Positions 34,179 through 41,041 of a stretch of 64,000 bases of DNA are shown here, piece by piece. Both the position numbers and the translations under genes were made by a program. The notes under the pieces were generated by a model. That model saw only the letters and a list, made by a program, of their open reading frames with translations. It ran no database searches and had not been told where the DNA came from. The stretch is taken from contig CAJUDG010000002.1 of NCBI GenBank assembly GCA_910584745.1, forward strand, positions 62,001 through 126,000, written 5' to 3'. How positions within the stretch are numbered: the first letter of the stretch is position 1; each line of letters opens with the position of its first letter. The DNA is from an uncultured Eubacteriales bacterium (GTDB lineage: Bacteria; Bacillota; Clostridia; Oscillospirales; Acutalibacteraceae).

Positions 34179-35093
34179 TCACTCTCCTTCCTTTCGTATG
34201 CGTTCCGAGCGCTTGCGCTGCGCCTTGGCCCCCGCCGAGACCTCGGTTATCTCCTGGGTTATGGCCGACTGCCGCACCCGGTTGTACTGGAGGGAGAGCT
34301 CCCCCATCAGCTCCTCGGCGTTGCGGTTGGCGTTGTCCATGGCGGTCATGCGGGCGTTCTGCTCGCAGCAGAAGCTGTCGATAAGCGCCGCGTATATGAA
34401 GCCGGAAATATAGCTTCGCATGATGTTGTGCAGCACGGCCTTTGCGTCGGGCAGGAACTCGAAGGGCTCCATTACGGTCTTCTCGTGCTCCATGGTGTCC
34501 ACAAAGTAGGTCCTGTGAAATGGCAGCAGGCGTGTGGAGCGGGCGCGGAAGCTCATACTGTTCTCCATGTCCGTATAGACCACGAATATCTTCTGGAGCT
34601 CACCCTTATTGAAGCCGTCCAGTAAAAGTGCGCTTATCTCCCTTGCCCGCATCATTGTGGGGTTCTGGGCGGTGTATAGAAAGCTGTGCTCGATGGGGAT
34701 ATTGTGCCCGTCAAAGTACCGCCTGCCGTACTCGCCCACCACGAACAGCTTGGTGTCCGGGTGCTGCTCCAGTATCTTCATGGCCTCTTTTATGGCGTTC
34801 TGGTTATAGGCCCCCGCAAGGCCCTTGTCGGCGGTTATCACAAGGCAGCCGTAGGTACCGTTAAGAGCGGGAAGCCCCTCGTCGGGATAGAAGTAGTGGC
34901 TTTCAACATTTCTGACGTTTCGGAATATCCGCTTTATCTCCCCCTGCAGGGCGTTAAAGTAAGGCCGGGTGTTTTCAAGCTCCGCCCGGGCTTTCCTAAG
35001 CTTTGTGGAGGCGATAAGGTACATGGCGCTGGTGATTTTCTTTGTCTCCTGCACACTCTGCATGTGGGTCTTTATCTCCCTGGTGCCGGGCAT
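34179..35093 (-). CDS. atpG: ATP synthase F1 gamma subunit
   Basis: 304 residues. Conserved ends are visible: the N-terminal TREIKTHMQSVQETKKITSA helix and the C-terminal ELSLQYNRVRQSAITQEITEV helix, which form the rotating coiled coil; LVITADKGLAGAYNQN is the family core motif. The tail is extended with basic residues (GAKAQRKRSERIRKEGE). It starts two bases after atpA ends. Confidence 0.95.
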   Translation of the reverse strand: MPGTREIKTHMQSVQETKKITSAMYLIASTKLRKARAELENTRPYFNALQGEIKRIFRNVRNVESHYFYPDEGLPALNGTYGCLVITADKGLAGAYNQNAIKEAMKILEQHPDTKLFVVGEYGRRYFDGHNIPIEHSFLYTAQNPTMMRAREISALLLDGFNKGELQKIFVVYTDMENSMSFRARSTRLLPFHRTYFVDTMEHEKTVMEPFEFLPDAKAVLHNIMRSYISGFIYAALIDSFCCEQNARMTAMDNANRNAEELMGELSLQYNRVRQSAITQEITEVSAGAKAQRKRSERIRKEGE

Positions 35094-35095
35094 AC

Positions 35096-36850
35096 TCAGT
35101 CACCGGCCTTTCCGAGATAGTCCGAGAGGTAATCCTTTGACAGGTCCGCAAGCTCCTTTTTGTCGTCCTCTGAGAGCTTGCCGGTCATGTCCACCCGGCG
35201 GCAGAGGTCCGCGGCCTCATCCTCCACAAAGGCTATAAGCCCCTCTCTGAACTTATCCATCCTGTCCAACGGTATATCCTGCATGATATGGGCCATGGCG
35301 GCGGTGAGTATTATCACCTGCCTGTGGTGGGAGAATGGGGAATACTGGGGCTGGCGCAGAAGGCGCATAAGCCCCTGGCCGTAGGTGAGCTGACGCTTGG
35401 TGGTCTCGTCCAGGTCGCTTGAAAACTGGGTGAAGACCTCCATCTCCCGGTACTGGGCCAGGTCCAGCCGGAGGGTGCCCGCCGCGGCCTTCATGGCCTT
35501 GGTCTGGGCATCGCCGCCCACTCGGGACACGGAAAGGCCCACGTTCACCGCAGGCCGCTGGCCCGCGAAGAACAGGTCGCTCTCCAGGAATATCTGGCCG
35601 TCGGTGATGGAGATGATGTTGGTGGGTATATAGGCCGAAACGTCCCCGGCCTGGGTCTCCACGATGGGCAGGGCGGTCATGCTGCCCCCGCCAAGCTCGT
35701 CAGAGAGGTGGGCCGAGCGCTCCAATAATCTTGAGTGCAGGTAGAATACATCCCCGGGAAAGGCCTCCCGCCCGGGGGAGCGGCCCAGAAGCAGGCTCAA
35801 AGCACGGTAGGCTATAGCGTGCTTACTGAGGTCGTCGTATATTATCAGCACGTCCCGGCCCGAGTACATGAAGTATTCGGCCAGGGCGCACCCGGCGTAG
35901 GGCGCGATGTACTGCAATGCGGCGCTGGCCCCGGCGGGGGCGCTGATGACAGTCGTGTAGTTAAGGGCCCCCCGGCGCAGAAGGTTCTCCGTCAGCTGGG
36001 CCACAGAGCTGGTCTTCTGGCCGATGGCCACGTATATGCACACCACGTCCTTGCCCTTTTGGTTTATGATGGTGTCAAGGGCAATGGCGGTCTTGCCGGT
36101 CTGGCGGTCGCCGATTATCAGCTCCCGCTGGCCCCGGCCGATGGGAAACATGGAGTCGATGCACAGAAGGCCCGTCTCCATAGGAGTGTTTACCGGCTGG
36201 CGGTCGAGAATACCCGGGGCGGGGTTCTCTATGGGCCTGTAGCCGTCCGGGTCTATATGCCCCTTGCCGTCGATGGGCACGCCGAGAGCGTCCACCACAC
36301 GGCCCAGAAAGCCGTCGCCCACTGGCATACCGGCGGTCTTATGGGTGCGGCGGACCATGTCCCCGGCGGCCACCTCGCCGCTGTCCCCGAAGAGCACGCA
36401 GCTTATATCCTCCCGGCCAAGGTCCTGTATCATGCCCTTGACCCCAGAGGGGAAGGTGAGTATCTCCCCGTACCGGGCGTGGGTCAGGCCGCTTATGACG
36501 GCCACCTCGCTGTCAACGGTCTGCACCTCGCCCATCTCCTCGGGCTCGGCGCTGGGCCGCCAGTTCTCAACGGCCTCCTTCATCAGGGGGAGAATATCGT
36601 TCTCGCCCTCGCGCACGTTCAGCAGATGGTCCCGAAACTGCCTGAAGGTGCCCTGGGGGGTCCAGTCGTACACGTCGGAGCCCACCTGCATCTTGAAGCC
36701 CACCGGCACCTCCTCGTCCTTTTCCCAGGACACGGGCACCGTGCGCTTATAGCGCTTTTCAAGATAGGCGCCAAAGCGCCGAAGCTGCTCCTCGGTGGGC
36801 TCGCGGGCGCTTCTCAGCAGGGCGGACAGATGGCTCCTATCGGCTCTCAT
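35096..36850 (-). CDS. atpA: ATP synthase F1 alpha subunit with N-terminal delta-subunit-like domain
   Basis: 584 residues from the ATG at 36850 (ribosome site GGAGGGAGGAA), against about 505 for normal AtpA. Residues about 12-78 resemble the C-terminal domain of the delta subunit (EEQL...LEKRYKRTVPV...GFKMQVGSDVYDWTPQGTF...DHL), matching the E. coli AtpH end in order (EQQL, MEKRLSRKVKL, AGVIIRAGDMVIDGSV). Residues from about 82 are a normal alpha subunit: NDILPLMKEAVENW, P-loop GDRQTGKT (247-254). The operon has no atpH, so the fused domain probably replaces delta as the link to the peripheral stalk. The start overlaps atpF by 14 bases. Confidence 0.9.
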   Translation of the reverse strand: MRADRSHLSALLRSAREPTEEQLRRFGAYLEKRYKRTVPVSWEKDEEVPVGFKMQVGSDVYDWTPQGTFRQFRDHLLNVREGENDILPLMKEAVENWRPSAEPEEMGEVQTVDSEVAVISGLTHARYGEILTFPSGVKGMIQDLGREDISCVLFGDSGEVAAGDMVRRTHKTAGMPVGDGFLGRVVDALGVPIDGKGHIDPDGYRPIENPAPGILDRQPVNTPMETGLLCIDSMFPIGRGQRELIIGDRQTGKTAIALDTIINQKGKDVVCIYVAIGQKTSSVAQLTENLLRRGALNYTTVISAPAGASAALQYIAPYAGCALAEYFMYSGRDVLIIYDDLSKHAIAYRALSLLLGRSPGREAFPGDVFYLHSRLLERSAHLSDELGGGSMTALPIVETQAGDVSAYIPTNIISITDGQIFLESDLFFAGQRPAVNVGLSVSRVGGDAQTKAMKAAAGTLRLDLAQYREMEVFTQFSSDLDETTKRQLTYGQGLMRLLRQPQYSPFSHHRQVIILTAAMAHIMQDIPLDRMDKFREGLIAFVEDEAADLCRRVDMTGKLSEDDKKELADLSKDYLSDYLGKAGD

Positions 36851-37328
36851 GCTTGGTTCCTCCCTCCGCAAGGTCCAGGAAGCTGTCGAACGGGTCGTCG
36901 TCCTTGTGGAAGGCAAGCTTCCCCGCGGCCTCGGAGGCTATGCGCTTTAGCTCACGCTGGGAGTCCCTCAGGGCCTTCTCCCTTGTCTCCTTGGCCTGGG
37001 CGTGGGCGTCCACCACTATCTCCCTGGCCTGAGCCTGGGCCAGGGCCAGCTGCTCCTCGGCGGATTTCTGCACCACAGCCTGGGACTTCTGGCGGGCCTC
37101 CCTTATCTCGTCCTCGGCGGCGTCCAGCTTCTGTTGGTACTGGGCCTTGGCCTCCTCGGCCTTCTGAAGCTCCGCCTCTGCCTTTTCCTCCATGTCCTTA
37201 TAGTGCTGCTCGCGCTTCTGCATAAAGCTTACCACCGGCTTATACAGCAGGAAGTACAGCCCTCCGGCCAGTATAGCCAGGTTCATCCAGTGCAGCAGTA
37301 TCTGCTGCCAGTCTATGTTCAGCGGCAT
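36837..37328 (-). CDS. atpF: ATP synthase F0 b subunit
   Basis: 163 residues: one N-terminal membrane helix (ILLHWMNLAILAGGLYFLLYKPV), then a long charged coiled coil (EEKAEAELQKAEEAKAQYQQKLDAAEDEIREAR). It dimerises as the peripheral stalk. The C-terminal end, which normally binds delta, finishes with a short acidic stretch (HKDDDPFDSFLDLAEGG). With no separate delta in the operon, it presumably contacts the domain fused to alpha. Confidence 0.93.
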   Translation of the reverse strand: MPLNIDWQQILLHWMNLAILAGGLYFLLYKPVVSFMQKREQHYKDMEEKAEAELQKAEEAKAQYQQKLDAAEDEIREARQKSQAVVQKSAEEQLALAQAQAREIVVDAHAQAKETREKALRDSQRELKRIASEAAGKLAFHKDDDPFDSFLDLAEGGTKHESR

Positions 37329-37342
37329 ATTTCACACCTGCC

Positions 37343-37717
37343 TTATAGTACGAAGATGATAAGTATGACCACCAGAAGGGCGTAGATGATGGCGGTCTCG
37401 ATGAACACCAGACCCAGCATAAGGGTGGTGCGGATCTTGTTCTCGGCCTCGGGCTGGCGGGCGATGCCGTCGGCGGATTTGGCGGTGGCAAGGCCCATGG
37501 CCACGGCGCCGCCGGCGGCGGCTATGCCCACGGCTACGCCGGCGGCAATGGCCTTCATGCCAAGGGTATTGTCAGCGGCGGCCTCGGCTGCCGCGGGAGC
37601 GGCCTCGCCCTCGGCGGCCATGGCGGGCAAGGCGAACATGACGGTAAAGAGCATAATGACCGCCAGCGCCAGCAGGGCGCGGCAGATGTTTTTCTTGTTG
37701 CGAAGCAGTTTGTTCAT
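37343..37717 (-). CDS. atpE: ATP synthase F0 c subunit with signal-peptide-like N-terminus
   Basis: 124 residues, about 40 more than usual. Residues 1-35 look like a cleavable signal (basic start, LLALAVIMLFTVMFALPAMA) followed by an Ala/Glu-rich stretch; the normal two-helix hairpin begins near residue 50. The loop ARQPE (86-90) and ion-binding Glu107 in FIETAIIYALL are present. The position of the sodium-binding Gln in Na+ enzymes is Met74, which favours proton coupling (inference). Poly-Ala/Gly helix 1 is typical of the c-ring. Confidence 0.93.
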   Translation of the reverse strand: MNKLLRNKKNICRALLALAVIMLFTVMFALPAMAAEGEAAPAAAEAAADNTLGMKAIAAGVAVGIAAAGGAVAMGLATAKSADGIARQPEAENKIRTTLMLGLVFIETAIIYALLVVILIIFVL

Positions 37718-37768
37718 TTTGATTCCCTCCAGAAAAAATACTAAAAATAAACGCTTTCGGACCCAAAA

Positions 37769-38569
37769 TCACTCTTTATGGGGCTTCTCGGAGACCTCGC
37801 CGTAGTACAGCGCCGTAAGCATTGTGAGCACGTAGGTCTGTATGATGGCGTGCAGAAGGGTAAAGAGCACCCCCACTATCACCGGCAGCACGAAGCTGAG
37901 GTTCACGTAGTAGTAGACGAGCTCCGTCACCAGAAGGCCGCTTAAGAGCGCGCCGAAAAGCCGGAAGCTCATGGAGATGGGCAGGGAGAACTCCTTAAGG
38001 GTTTTGCCCACGCCCTTCAGCCCGTTCCCGGCTATGCCGCCGGAGAGTATCACAAGGTAGGACATTGTGCCGAGGCCTATGGCGGCGTTCACGTCCGACA
38101 GGGGCGCGGGCAGGGTTATGGGATGGCCGTTCGTGGTGATGGCCTGCAGGCCCAGAAGCTCGAAAAGCGTGCCCACGGACACATAGAGCCCCGCTGTAAA
38201 CAGGTAGACCCCAAGAAAGCCGTTTAAGTGGGGGCTATTGCTTTTGGCCATATTGTGGAACAGGCCCACGGCCTCCTCCAGCGCCAGCTGGAATCTGCCC
38301 GGCCGGAGCTTGAACCTCGGCACAGCGAAGACCCTTATGAGCAGGGCGGCAACAAGCAGCAGCCCTGTTACGGTGAAAGCCGAGATGAGCGCCGGGCTCA
38401 CTGTCTTGCCGCCCAGGAACGCTATGCGGTTCTCGCCGTGCAGCACCGCGTCGCGCATGGCCTCCTGCACGCTTTCCGCCCGGTCCTGAATCCCGCACAG
38501 TATGGACGCCGCAAGCAGCGCCACGACCGTCAGGACCCATATGACCAAGCCCTTTTTGTGTTGTTTCAT
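37769..38569 (-). CDS. atpB: ATP synthase F0 a subunit
   Basis: 266 residues with several membrane helices. The essential arginine is Arg203 in SFRLFGALLSG (the family usually has RLFGN, so the Asn is Ala here); HAIIQTYVLTMLTALYYGE near the end is the second conserved helix. It forms the ion half-channels next to the c-ring. First gene of the operon, with a promoter at 38616-38643. No atpI precedes it. Confidence 0.95.
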   Translation of the reverse strand: MKQHKKGLVIWVLTVVALLAASILCGIQDRAESVQEAMRDAVLHGENRIAFLGGKTVSPALISAFTVTGLLLVAALLIRVFAVPRFKLRPGRFQLALEEAVGLFHNMAKSNSPHLNGFLGVYLFTAGLYVSVGTLFELLGLQAITTNGHPITLPAPLSDVNAAIGLGTMSYLVILSGGIAGNGLKGVGKTLKEFSLPISMSFRLFGALLSGLLVTELVYYYVNLSFVLPVIVGVLFTLLHAIIQTYVLTMLTALYYGEVSEKPHKE

Positions 38570-38615
38570 CGCGCACTTCCTTTCTCAAATTCAAGACTTA
38601 GAGCTATATACAATA

Positions 38616-38643
38616 ATTTTATCACGGGCAGAGAAAAAGTCAA
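38616..38643 (-). promoter_or_regulatory. Promoter of the ATP synthase operon
   Basis: On the - strand TTGACT (38643-38638) and TAAAAT (38621-38616) are 16 bases apart, about 47 bases before the atpB start. It is divergent from the DUF1622 gene promoter. Confidence 0.65.
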
Positions 38644-38715
38644 CCGCCAGAGCCCTTCGGGGGGCGCGAAAAAGGGAGAATATTTTGCGCCAATTCCCGG
38701 AAGATATTGGTCAGC

Positions 38716-38744
38716 TTGACAAGGGGCGGCGGGTGTGATAGTAT
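38716..38744 (+). promoter_or_regulatory. Promoter of the DUF1622 gene
   Basis: TTGACA at 38716-38721, then TAGTAT at 38739-38744 after 17 bases. The -35 is perfect and the -10 is 4 of 6. Confidence 0.6.
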
Positions 38745-38788
38745 TTACATACTGAAAATGGGTGGTCTAAGGGAAAGAGGGGACGTTT

Positions 38789-39157
38789 TTGGAGGCGTTT
38801 ACTGCGGGATTCGCGGAGCTTTTGGACGGCATTGTGGGGGTCGCCATACACTGCTTTGAATTTATCGGCGTTGTGATAATAGTGGCGGCGGGCGTGAAGG
38901 GGCTGGTGCAGTATATACGCAGGGACCCCTCGGTGCGCTTGCAGCTGGCCCAGGGGATGGCTCTGGGGCTTGAGTTCAAGCTGGGCAGCGAGATACTGAG
39001 AACAGTGGTGGTAAGGGAGCTCTCGGAGGTGGCGCTGGTGGCGGCGATAATAGCCGTGCGGGCGGCGCTTACCTTCCTTATCCACTGGGAGATACGGATA
39101 GAGGAGAAGACCAAGGAGGAGACGAGAGAGGGGGAGGCCCAGGGGAAAGAGGGGTGA
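38789..39157 (+). CDS. DUF1622 family membrane protein
   Basis: 122 residues from a TTG at 38789 with GGGAAAGAGGGG upstream. Two membrane segments are visible (FEFIGVVIIVAAGVKGLVQYI and ELSEVALVAAIIAVRAALTFLI), with the family stretch RLQLAQGMALGLEFKLGSEIL between them and a charged C-terminal tail rich in Glu and Lys. DUF1622 proteins are small inner-membrane proteins of unknown function. Monocistronic. Confidence 0.85.
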   Translation: MEAFTAGFAELLDGIVGVAIHCFEFIGVVIIVAAGVKGLVQYIRRDPSVRLQLAQGMALGLEFKLGSEILRTVVVRELSEVALVAAIIAVRAALTFLIHWEIRIEEKTKEETREGEAQGKEG

Positions 39158-39202
39158 GGCCGTAACGCAGGCCGATCTTGCGCGCGTCCCAAAAGAAGGC
39201 TA

Positions 39203-39231
39203 TTGCTTTTTGGGGGAATATCTGGTATTAT
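39203..39231 (+). promoter_or_regulatory. Promoter of the small-toxin mRNA
   Basis: TTGCTT at 39203-39208, 17-base spacer, extended -10 TGG-TATTAT at 39226-39231. The transcript would start near 39238, leaving a 172-base leader. Confidence 0.7.
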
Positions 39232-39237
39232 GTCAAT

Positions 39238-39409
39238 AAGGAGTCCGTCAGGAAACGGTGGACGGTTGGTGGACACTGGCATTCGCCAGGTCCCGGAGAT
39301 TCCCCTCTGCTCCGCAGGGTACCGGGAAACTCCGCCCTCAACAGAGGGACCGGACCCTCTGATAACATAGAAACCCGAAAGGGAATCTAATGAAAAGGAG
39401 GGCGAACTA
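39238..39409 (+). promoter_or_regulatory. Structured 5' leader of the small-toxin gene
   Basis: Several hairpins are visible: GGAC-a-CTGGC-attc-GCCAG-GTCC, CTGC-tcc-GCAG, and CCC-gaaa-GGG. CAGAGGG at 39342-39348 can pair with CCCTCTG either upstream (39303-39309) or downstream (39355-39361), giving two exclusive folds. The strong AAGGAGGG ribosome site follows. This suggests translational control of the toxin. Confidence 0.55.
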
Positions 39410-39490
39410 ATGAGTGACTTTGAAATATTATCATTAGTGATAATGCTGCTGGCCCTTGTGGTCGCGGCGCTCAAAGACACAAAAAAGTAA
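39410..39490 (+). CDS. Small hydrophobic toxin-like peptide (type I TA, putative holin-like toxin)
   Basis: A 26-residue peptide with a short polar start (MSDFEI), a single membrane helix of Leu, Val and Ala (LSLVIMLLALVVAAL) and a basic tail (KDTKK). This is the build of TxpA/BsrG/Hol_Tox type I toxins of Firmicutes, which act in the membrane. AAGGAGGGCGAACTA is an excellent ribosome site. A convergent antisense RNA with a consensus promoter overlaps its 3' end, as in txpA/RatA. The peptide is too short for a firm family call by sequence alone; the context carries much of the weight. Confidence 0.75.
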   Translation: MSDFEILSLVIMLLALVVAALKDTKK

Positions 39491-39577
39491 CCGCTCCCGG
39501 CCAAGGAAAGCGGTTACTTATTAAGTAATAACCTTAAACTGGGCCAGCCGTCTACCCGGCGGGCTCTGATTTTTTCT
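39481..39577 (-). ncRNA. Antisense RNA, candidate type I antitoxin
   Basis: A - strand promoter (39612-39584) would start an RNA near 39577. It runs toward the toxin gene and ends at a hairpin whose arms are 39509-39519 and 39485-39495, followed on the - strand by TTTTTT. The RNA is about 97 bases, complementary to the last bases of the toxin frame and its 3' UTR. This is the RatA/SR4 arrangement. Confidence 0.7.
39485..39519. terminator. Hairpin shared by the toxin 3' end and antisense RNA
   Basis: AAGTAACCGCT (39485-39495) pairs perfectly with AGCGGTTACTT (39509-39519). It overlaps the toxin stop codon. On the - strand it is followed by six T, a classic terminator; on the + strand there is no T run. 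Confidence 0.85.
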
Positions 39578-39583
39578 GTCTTT

Positions 39584-39612
39584 ATTATAGGATATCCCAG
39601 CCCATTTGTCAA
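39584..39612 (-). promoter_or_regulatory. Consensus promoter of the antisense RNA
   Basis: On the - strand TTGACA (39612-39607) and TATAAT (39589-39584) with a 17-base spacer, a perfect match in both boxes. There is no - strand gene downstream before the terminator. Confidence 0.85.
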
Positions 39613-39663
39613 CCCCGATACCCGGGGCAAAGTCAATTTTTGCCTGGTAGCCAAAAATTTCCC

Positions 39664-39692
39664 TTGCAATTTGGCGAGTAACGTGCTACAAT
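39664..39692 (+). promoter_or_regulatory. Promoter of rpmE
   Basis: TTGCAA at 39664-39669, 17-base spacer, extended -10 TGC-TACAAT at 39687-39692. The rpmE ATG is 37 bases downstream. Confidence 0.7.
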
Positions 39693-39728
39693 AGGCGAAG
39701 AATTGACTGTAAAGAGGTGAAAACTGCG

Positions 39729-39929
39729 ATGAAAGAGAATATACATCCCGACTATCAGGAGACCACTATCACCTGCGCCTGCGGCAACGTGATACACACC
39801 CGCTCCACCAAGAAGAATATCAAGGTCGAAATATGTTCAAAGTGCCATCCGTTCTTCACGGGCAAGCAGAAGCTGGTGGACACCAGCGGGCGCGTGGATA
39901 TGTTCAAGAAGCGCTATGGACTTAAGTAA
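39729..39929 (+). CDS. rpmE: Ribosomal protein bL31
   Basis: 66 residues from the ATG at 39729; an in-frame GTG at 39717 is part of the ribosome site AGAGGTGA. The start MKENIHPDYQ and the end KRYGLK fit bL31. Cys16, 18, 36 and 39 (CAC, CSKC) make it the zinc-binding C+ form. It is a component of the large subunit near the central protuberance. It has its own promoter and is followed by a DUF2087 gene. Confidence 0.97.
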   Translation: MKENIHPDYQETTITCACGNVIHTRSTKKNIKVEICSKCHPFFTGKQKLVDTSGRVDMFKKRYGLK

Positions 39930-39956
39930 GTCCGACTTTTAAAGTAAGCAGAGCTT

Positions 39957-40265
39957 ATGAAGTCGCTTAACAATTTTCTGGACCCGGAGGGCCGGCTGGT
40001 AAAGTTTCCGTCAAAGCGTCCCATGCAGATGGAGGCGCTTGCATATCTGGCGGGGAAGTTTTCGCCGGACAGGGAGTACGCCGAGCGGGAGGTGAACGGG
40101 CTCCTTTTGGAGTGGCACACCTTCGGGGACCCGGCCACTCTGCGGCGGGAGCTTTACGACAGGTGCTTTCTGGACCGGGACCCATACGGAAAACGCTATA
40201 GGCTCAACGAGGGCTTTGTGAAGGGCCTTGCTGAGACGGCGGCGGAGGATGGGCCGGAATCATGA
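39957..40265 (+). CDS. DUF2087 domain protein
   Basis: 102 residues. The family pattern is clear: FLDPEGRLVKFPSKRPMQMEALAYLAGKF, YAEREVNGLLLEWHTFGDPATLRRELYDRCFLDRDPYGKRY. DUF2087 has a winged-helix look and is often the tail of ArsR-type regulators; here it stands alone without a DNA-binding part upstream. It follows rpmE by 27 bases and shares its transcript. Its function is unknown. A terminator follows the stop. Confidence 0.85.
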   Translation: MKSLNNFLDPEGRLVKFPSKRPMQMEALAYLAGKFSPDREYAEREVNGLLLEWHTFGDPATLRRELYDRCFLDRDPYGKRYRLNEGFVKGLAETAAEDGPES

Positions 40266-40273
40266 GACGAGGG

Positions 40274-40300
40274 GACGGCGTGTAAAAGCGCCGTCTTTTT
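40274..40300 (+). terminator. Terminator after the DUF2087 gene
   Basis: GACGGCG (40274-40280) pairs with CGCCGTC (40289-40295), followed by five T. Confidence 0.85.
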
Positions 40301-40322
40301 GCAGTGGAAAGAGGGGGAGACG

Positions 40323-40949
40323 GTGGAGTATATCACGGTGCGGGCAGAGGGCGCGGACCAGTTTGTGGAGAAGAAGTCGAGGTTCATCGGCTCGTGCAGG
40401 CCGGTGAGCACAGAGGAGGAGGCCCTTGAGTTCATCGCGGGCCTTAAGAGCAGGTATTGGGACGCGTCCCATAATGTGTACGCGTATATACTCAGGGAGG
40501 GGAACATACAGCGCTTCTCCGACGACGGCGAGCCCCAGGGCACGGCGGGGATACCGGTCATAGAGGCCATGAAGAAGTCCGGGGTCACGGACGCGGTGGT
40601 GGTGGCCACACGGTACTTCGGCGGCATACTGCTGGGGGGCGGGGGGCTTATACGGGCGTACTCCCATACGGCCACTATCGCCCTGGCGGCGGCGGAGAGG
40701 GTGCGCATGAAGCAGTGCCTTAAGCTGGGCATATCATGTTCCTATGACAGCTATGGGCGGGTGCAGGCCATTGTGCCGGAGTGCGGGGGGATAGTGGACG
40801 ACACGGTTTTCACCGATTCCGTCACACTTCTGCTACATCTGGAGCCGGAGCGTTTGGAGGGGCTTTCCCGCCGGCTTGCGGACGCCACCTCGGGCCGGGC
40901 GGCCGTTGAGCGGCTGGGGGAGGAATTTTATGCCCTCGGTATGGATTGA
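40323..40949 (+). CDS. YigZ/IMPACT family protein
   Basis: 208 residues from a GTG at 40323 with GAAAGAGGGGGAGA upstream; a TTG at 40299 lies inside the terminator and is unlikely. The family core is FVEKKSRFIGSCRPVSTEEEA, DASHNVYAYIL, RFSDDGEPQGTAGIPV and VVVATRYFGGILLGGGGLIRAY; a DUF1949-like ferredoxin fold ends it. YigZ/YvyE proteins are related to yeast IMPACT, a regulator of translation, but their bacterial role is unclear. Confidence 0.92.
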   Translation: MEYITVRAEGADQFVEKKSRFIGSCRPVSTEEEALEFIAGLKSRYWDASHNVYAYILREGNIQRFSDDGEPQGTAGIPVIEAMKKSGVTDAVVVATRYFGGILLGGGGLIRAYSHTATIALAAAERVRMKQCLKLGISCSYDSYGRVQAIVPECGGIVDDTVFTDSVTLLLHLEPERLEGLSRRLADATSGRAAVERLGEEFYALGMD

Positions 40950-41041
40950 ACGGACAGGCTTTGAAAAAATTTTTCGGGGGGAAAAGTATTTTTCTTTAAA
41001 AATGCGTATATGTAATTGAGAAATAATAAGGGGGCATGGCT

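Noticed and set aside
36851..36916. A longer AtpA start at 36916
   Set aside because: The extra residues are low-complexity Thr/Arg/Ser and overlap atpF; a strong ribosome site sits directly before the ATG at 36850.
39241..39300. A ribozyme or known riboswitch in the toxin leader
   Set aside because: Pieces such as GGAAAC near GTCC arms resemble ribozyme cores, but the full conserved sets are not present.
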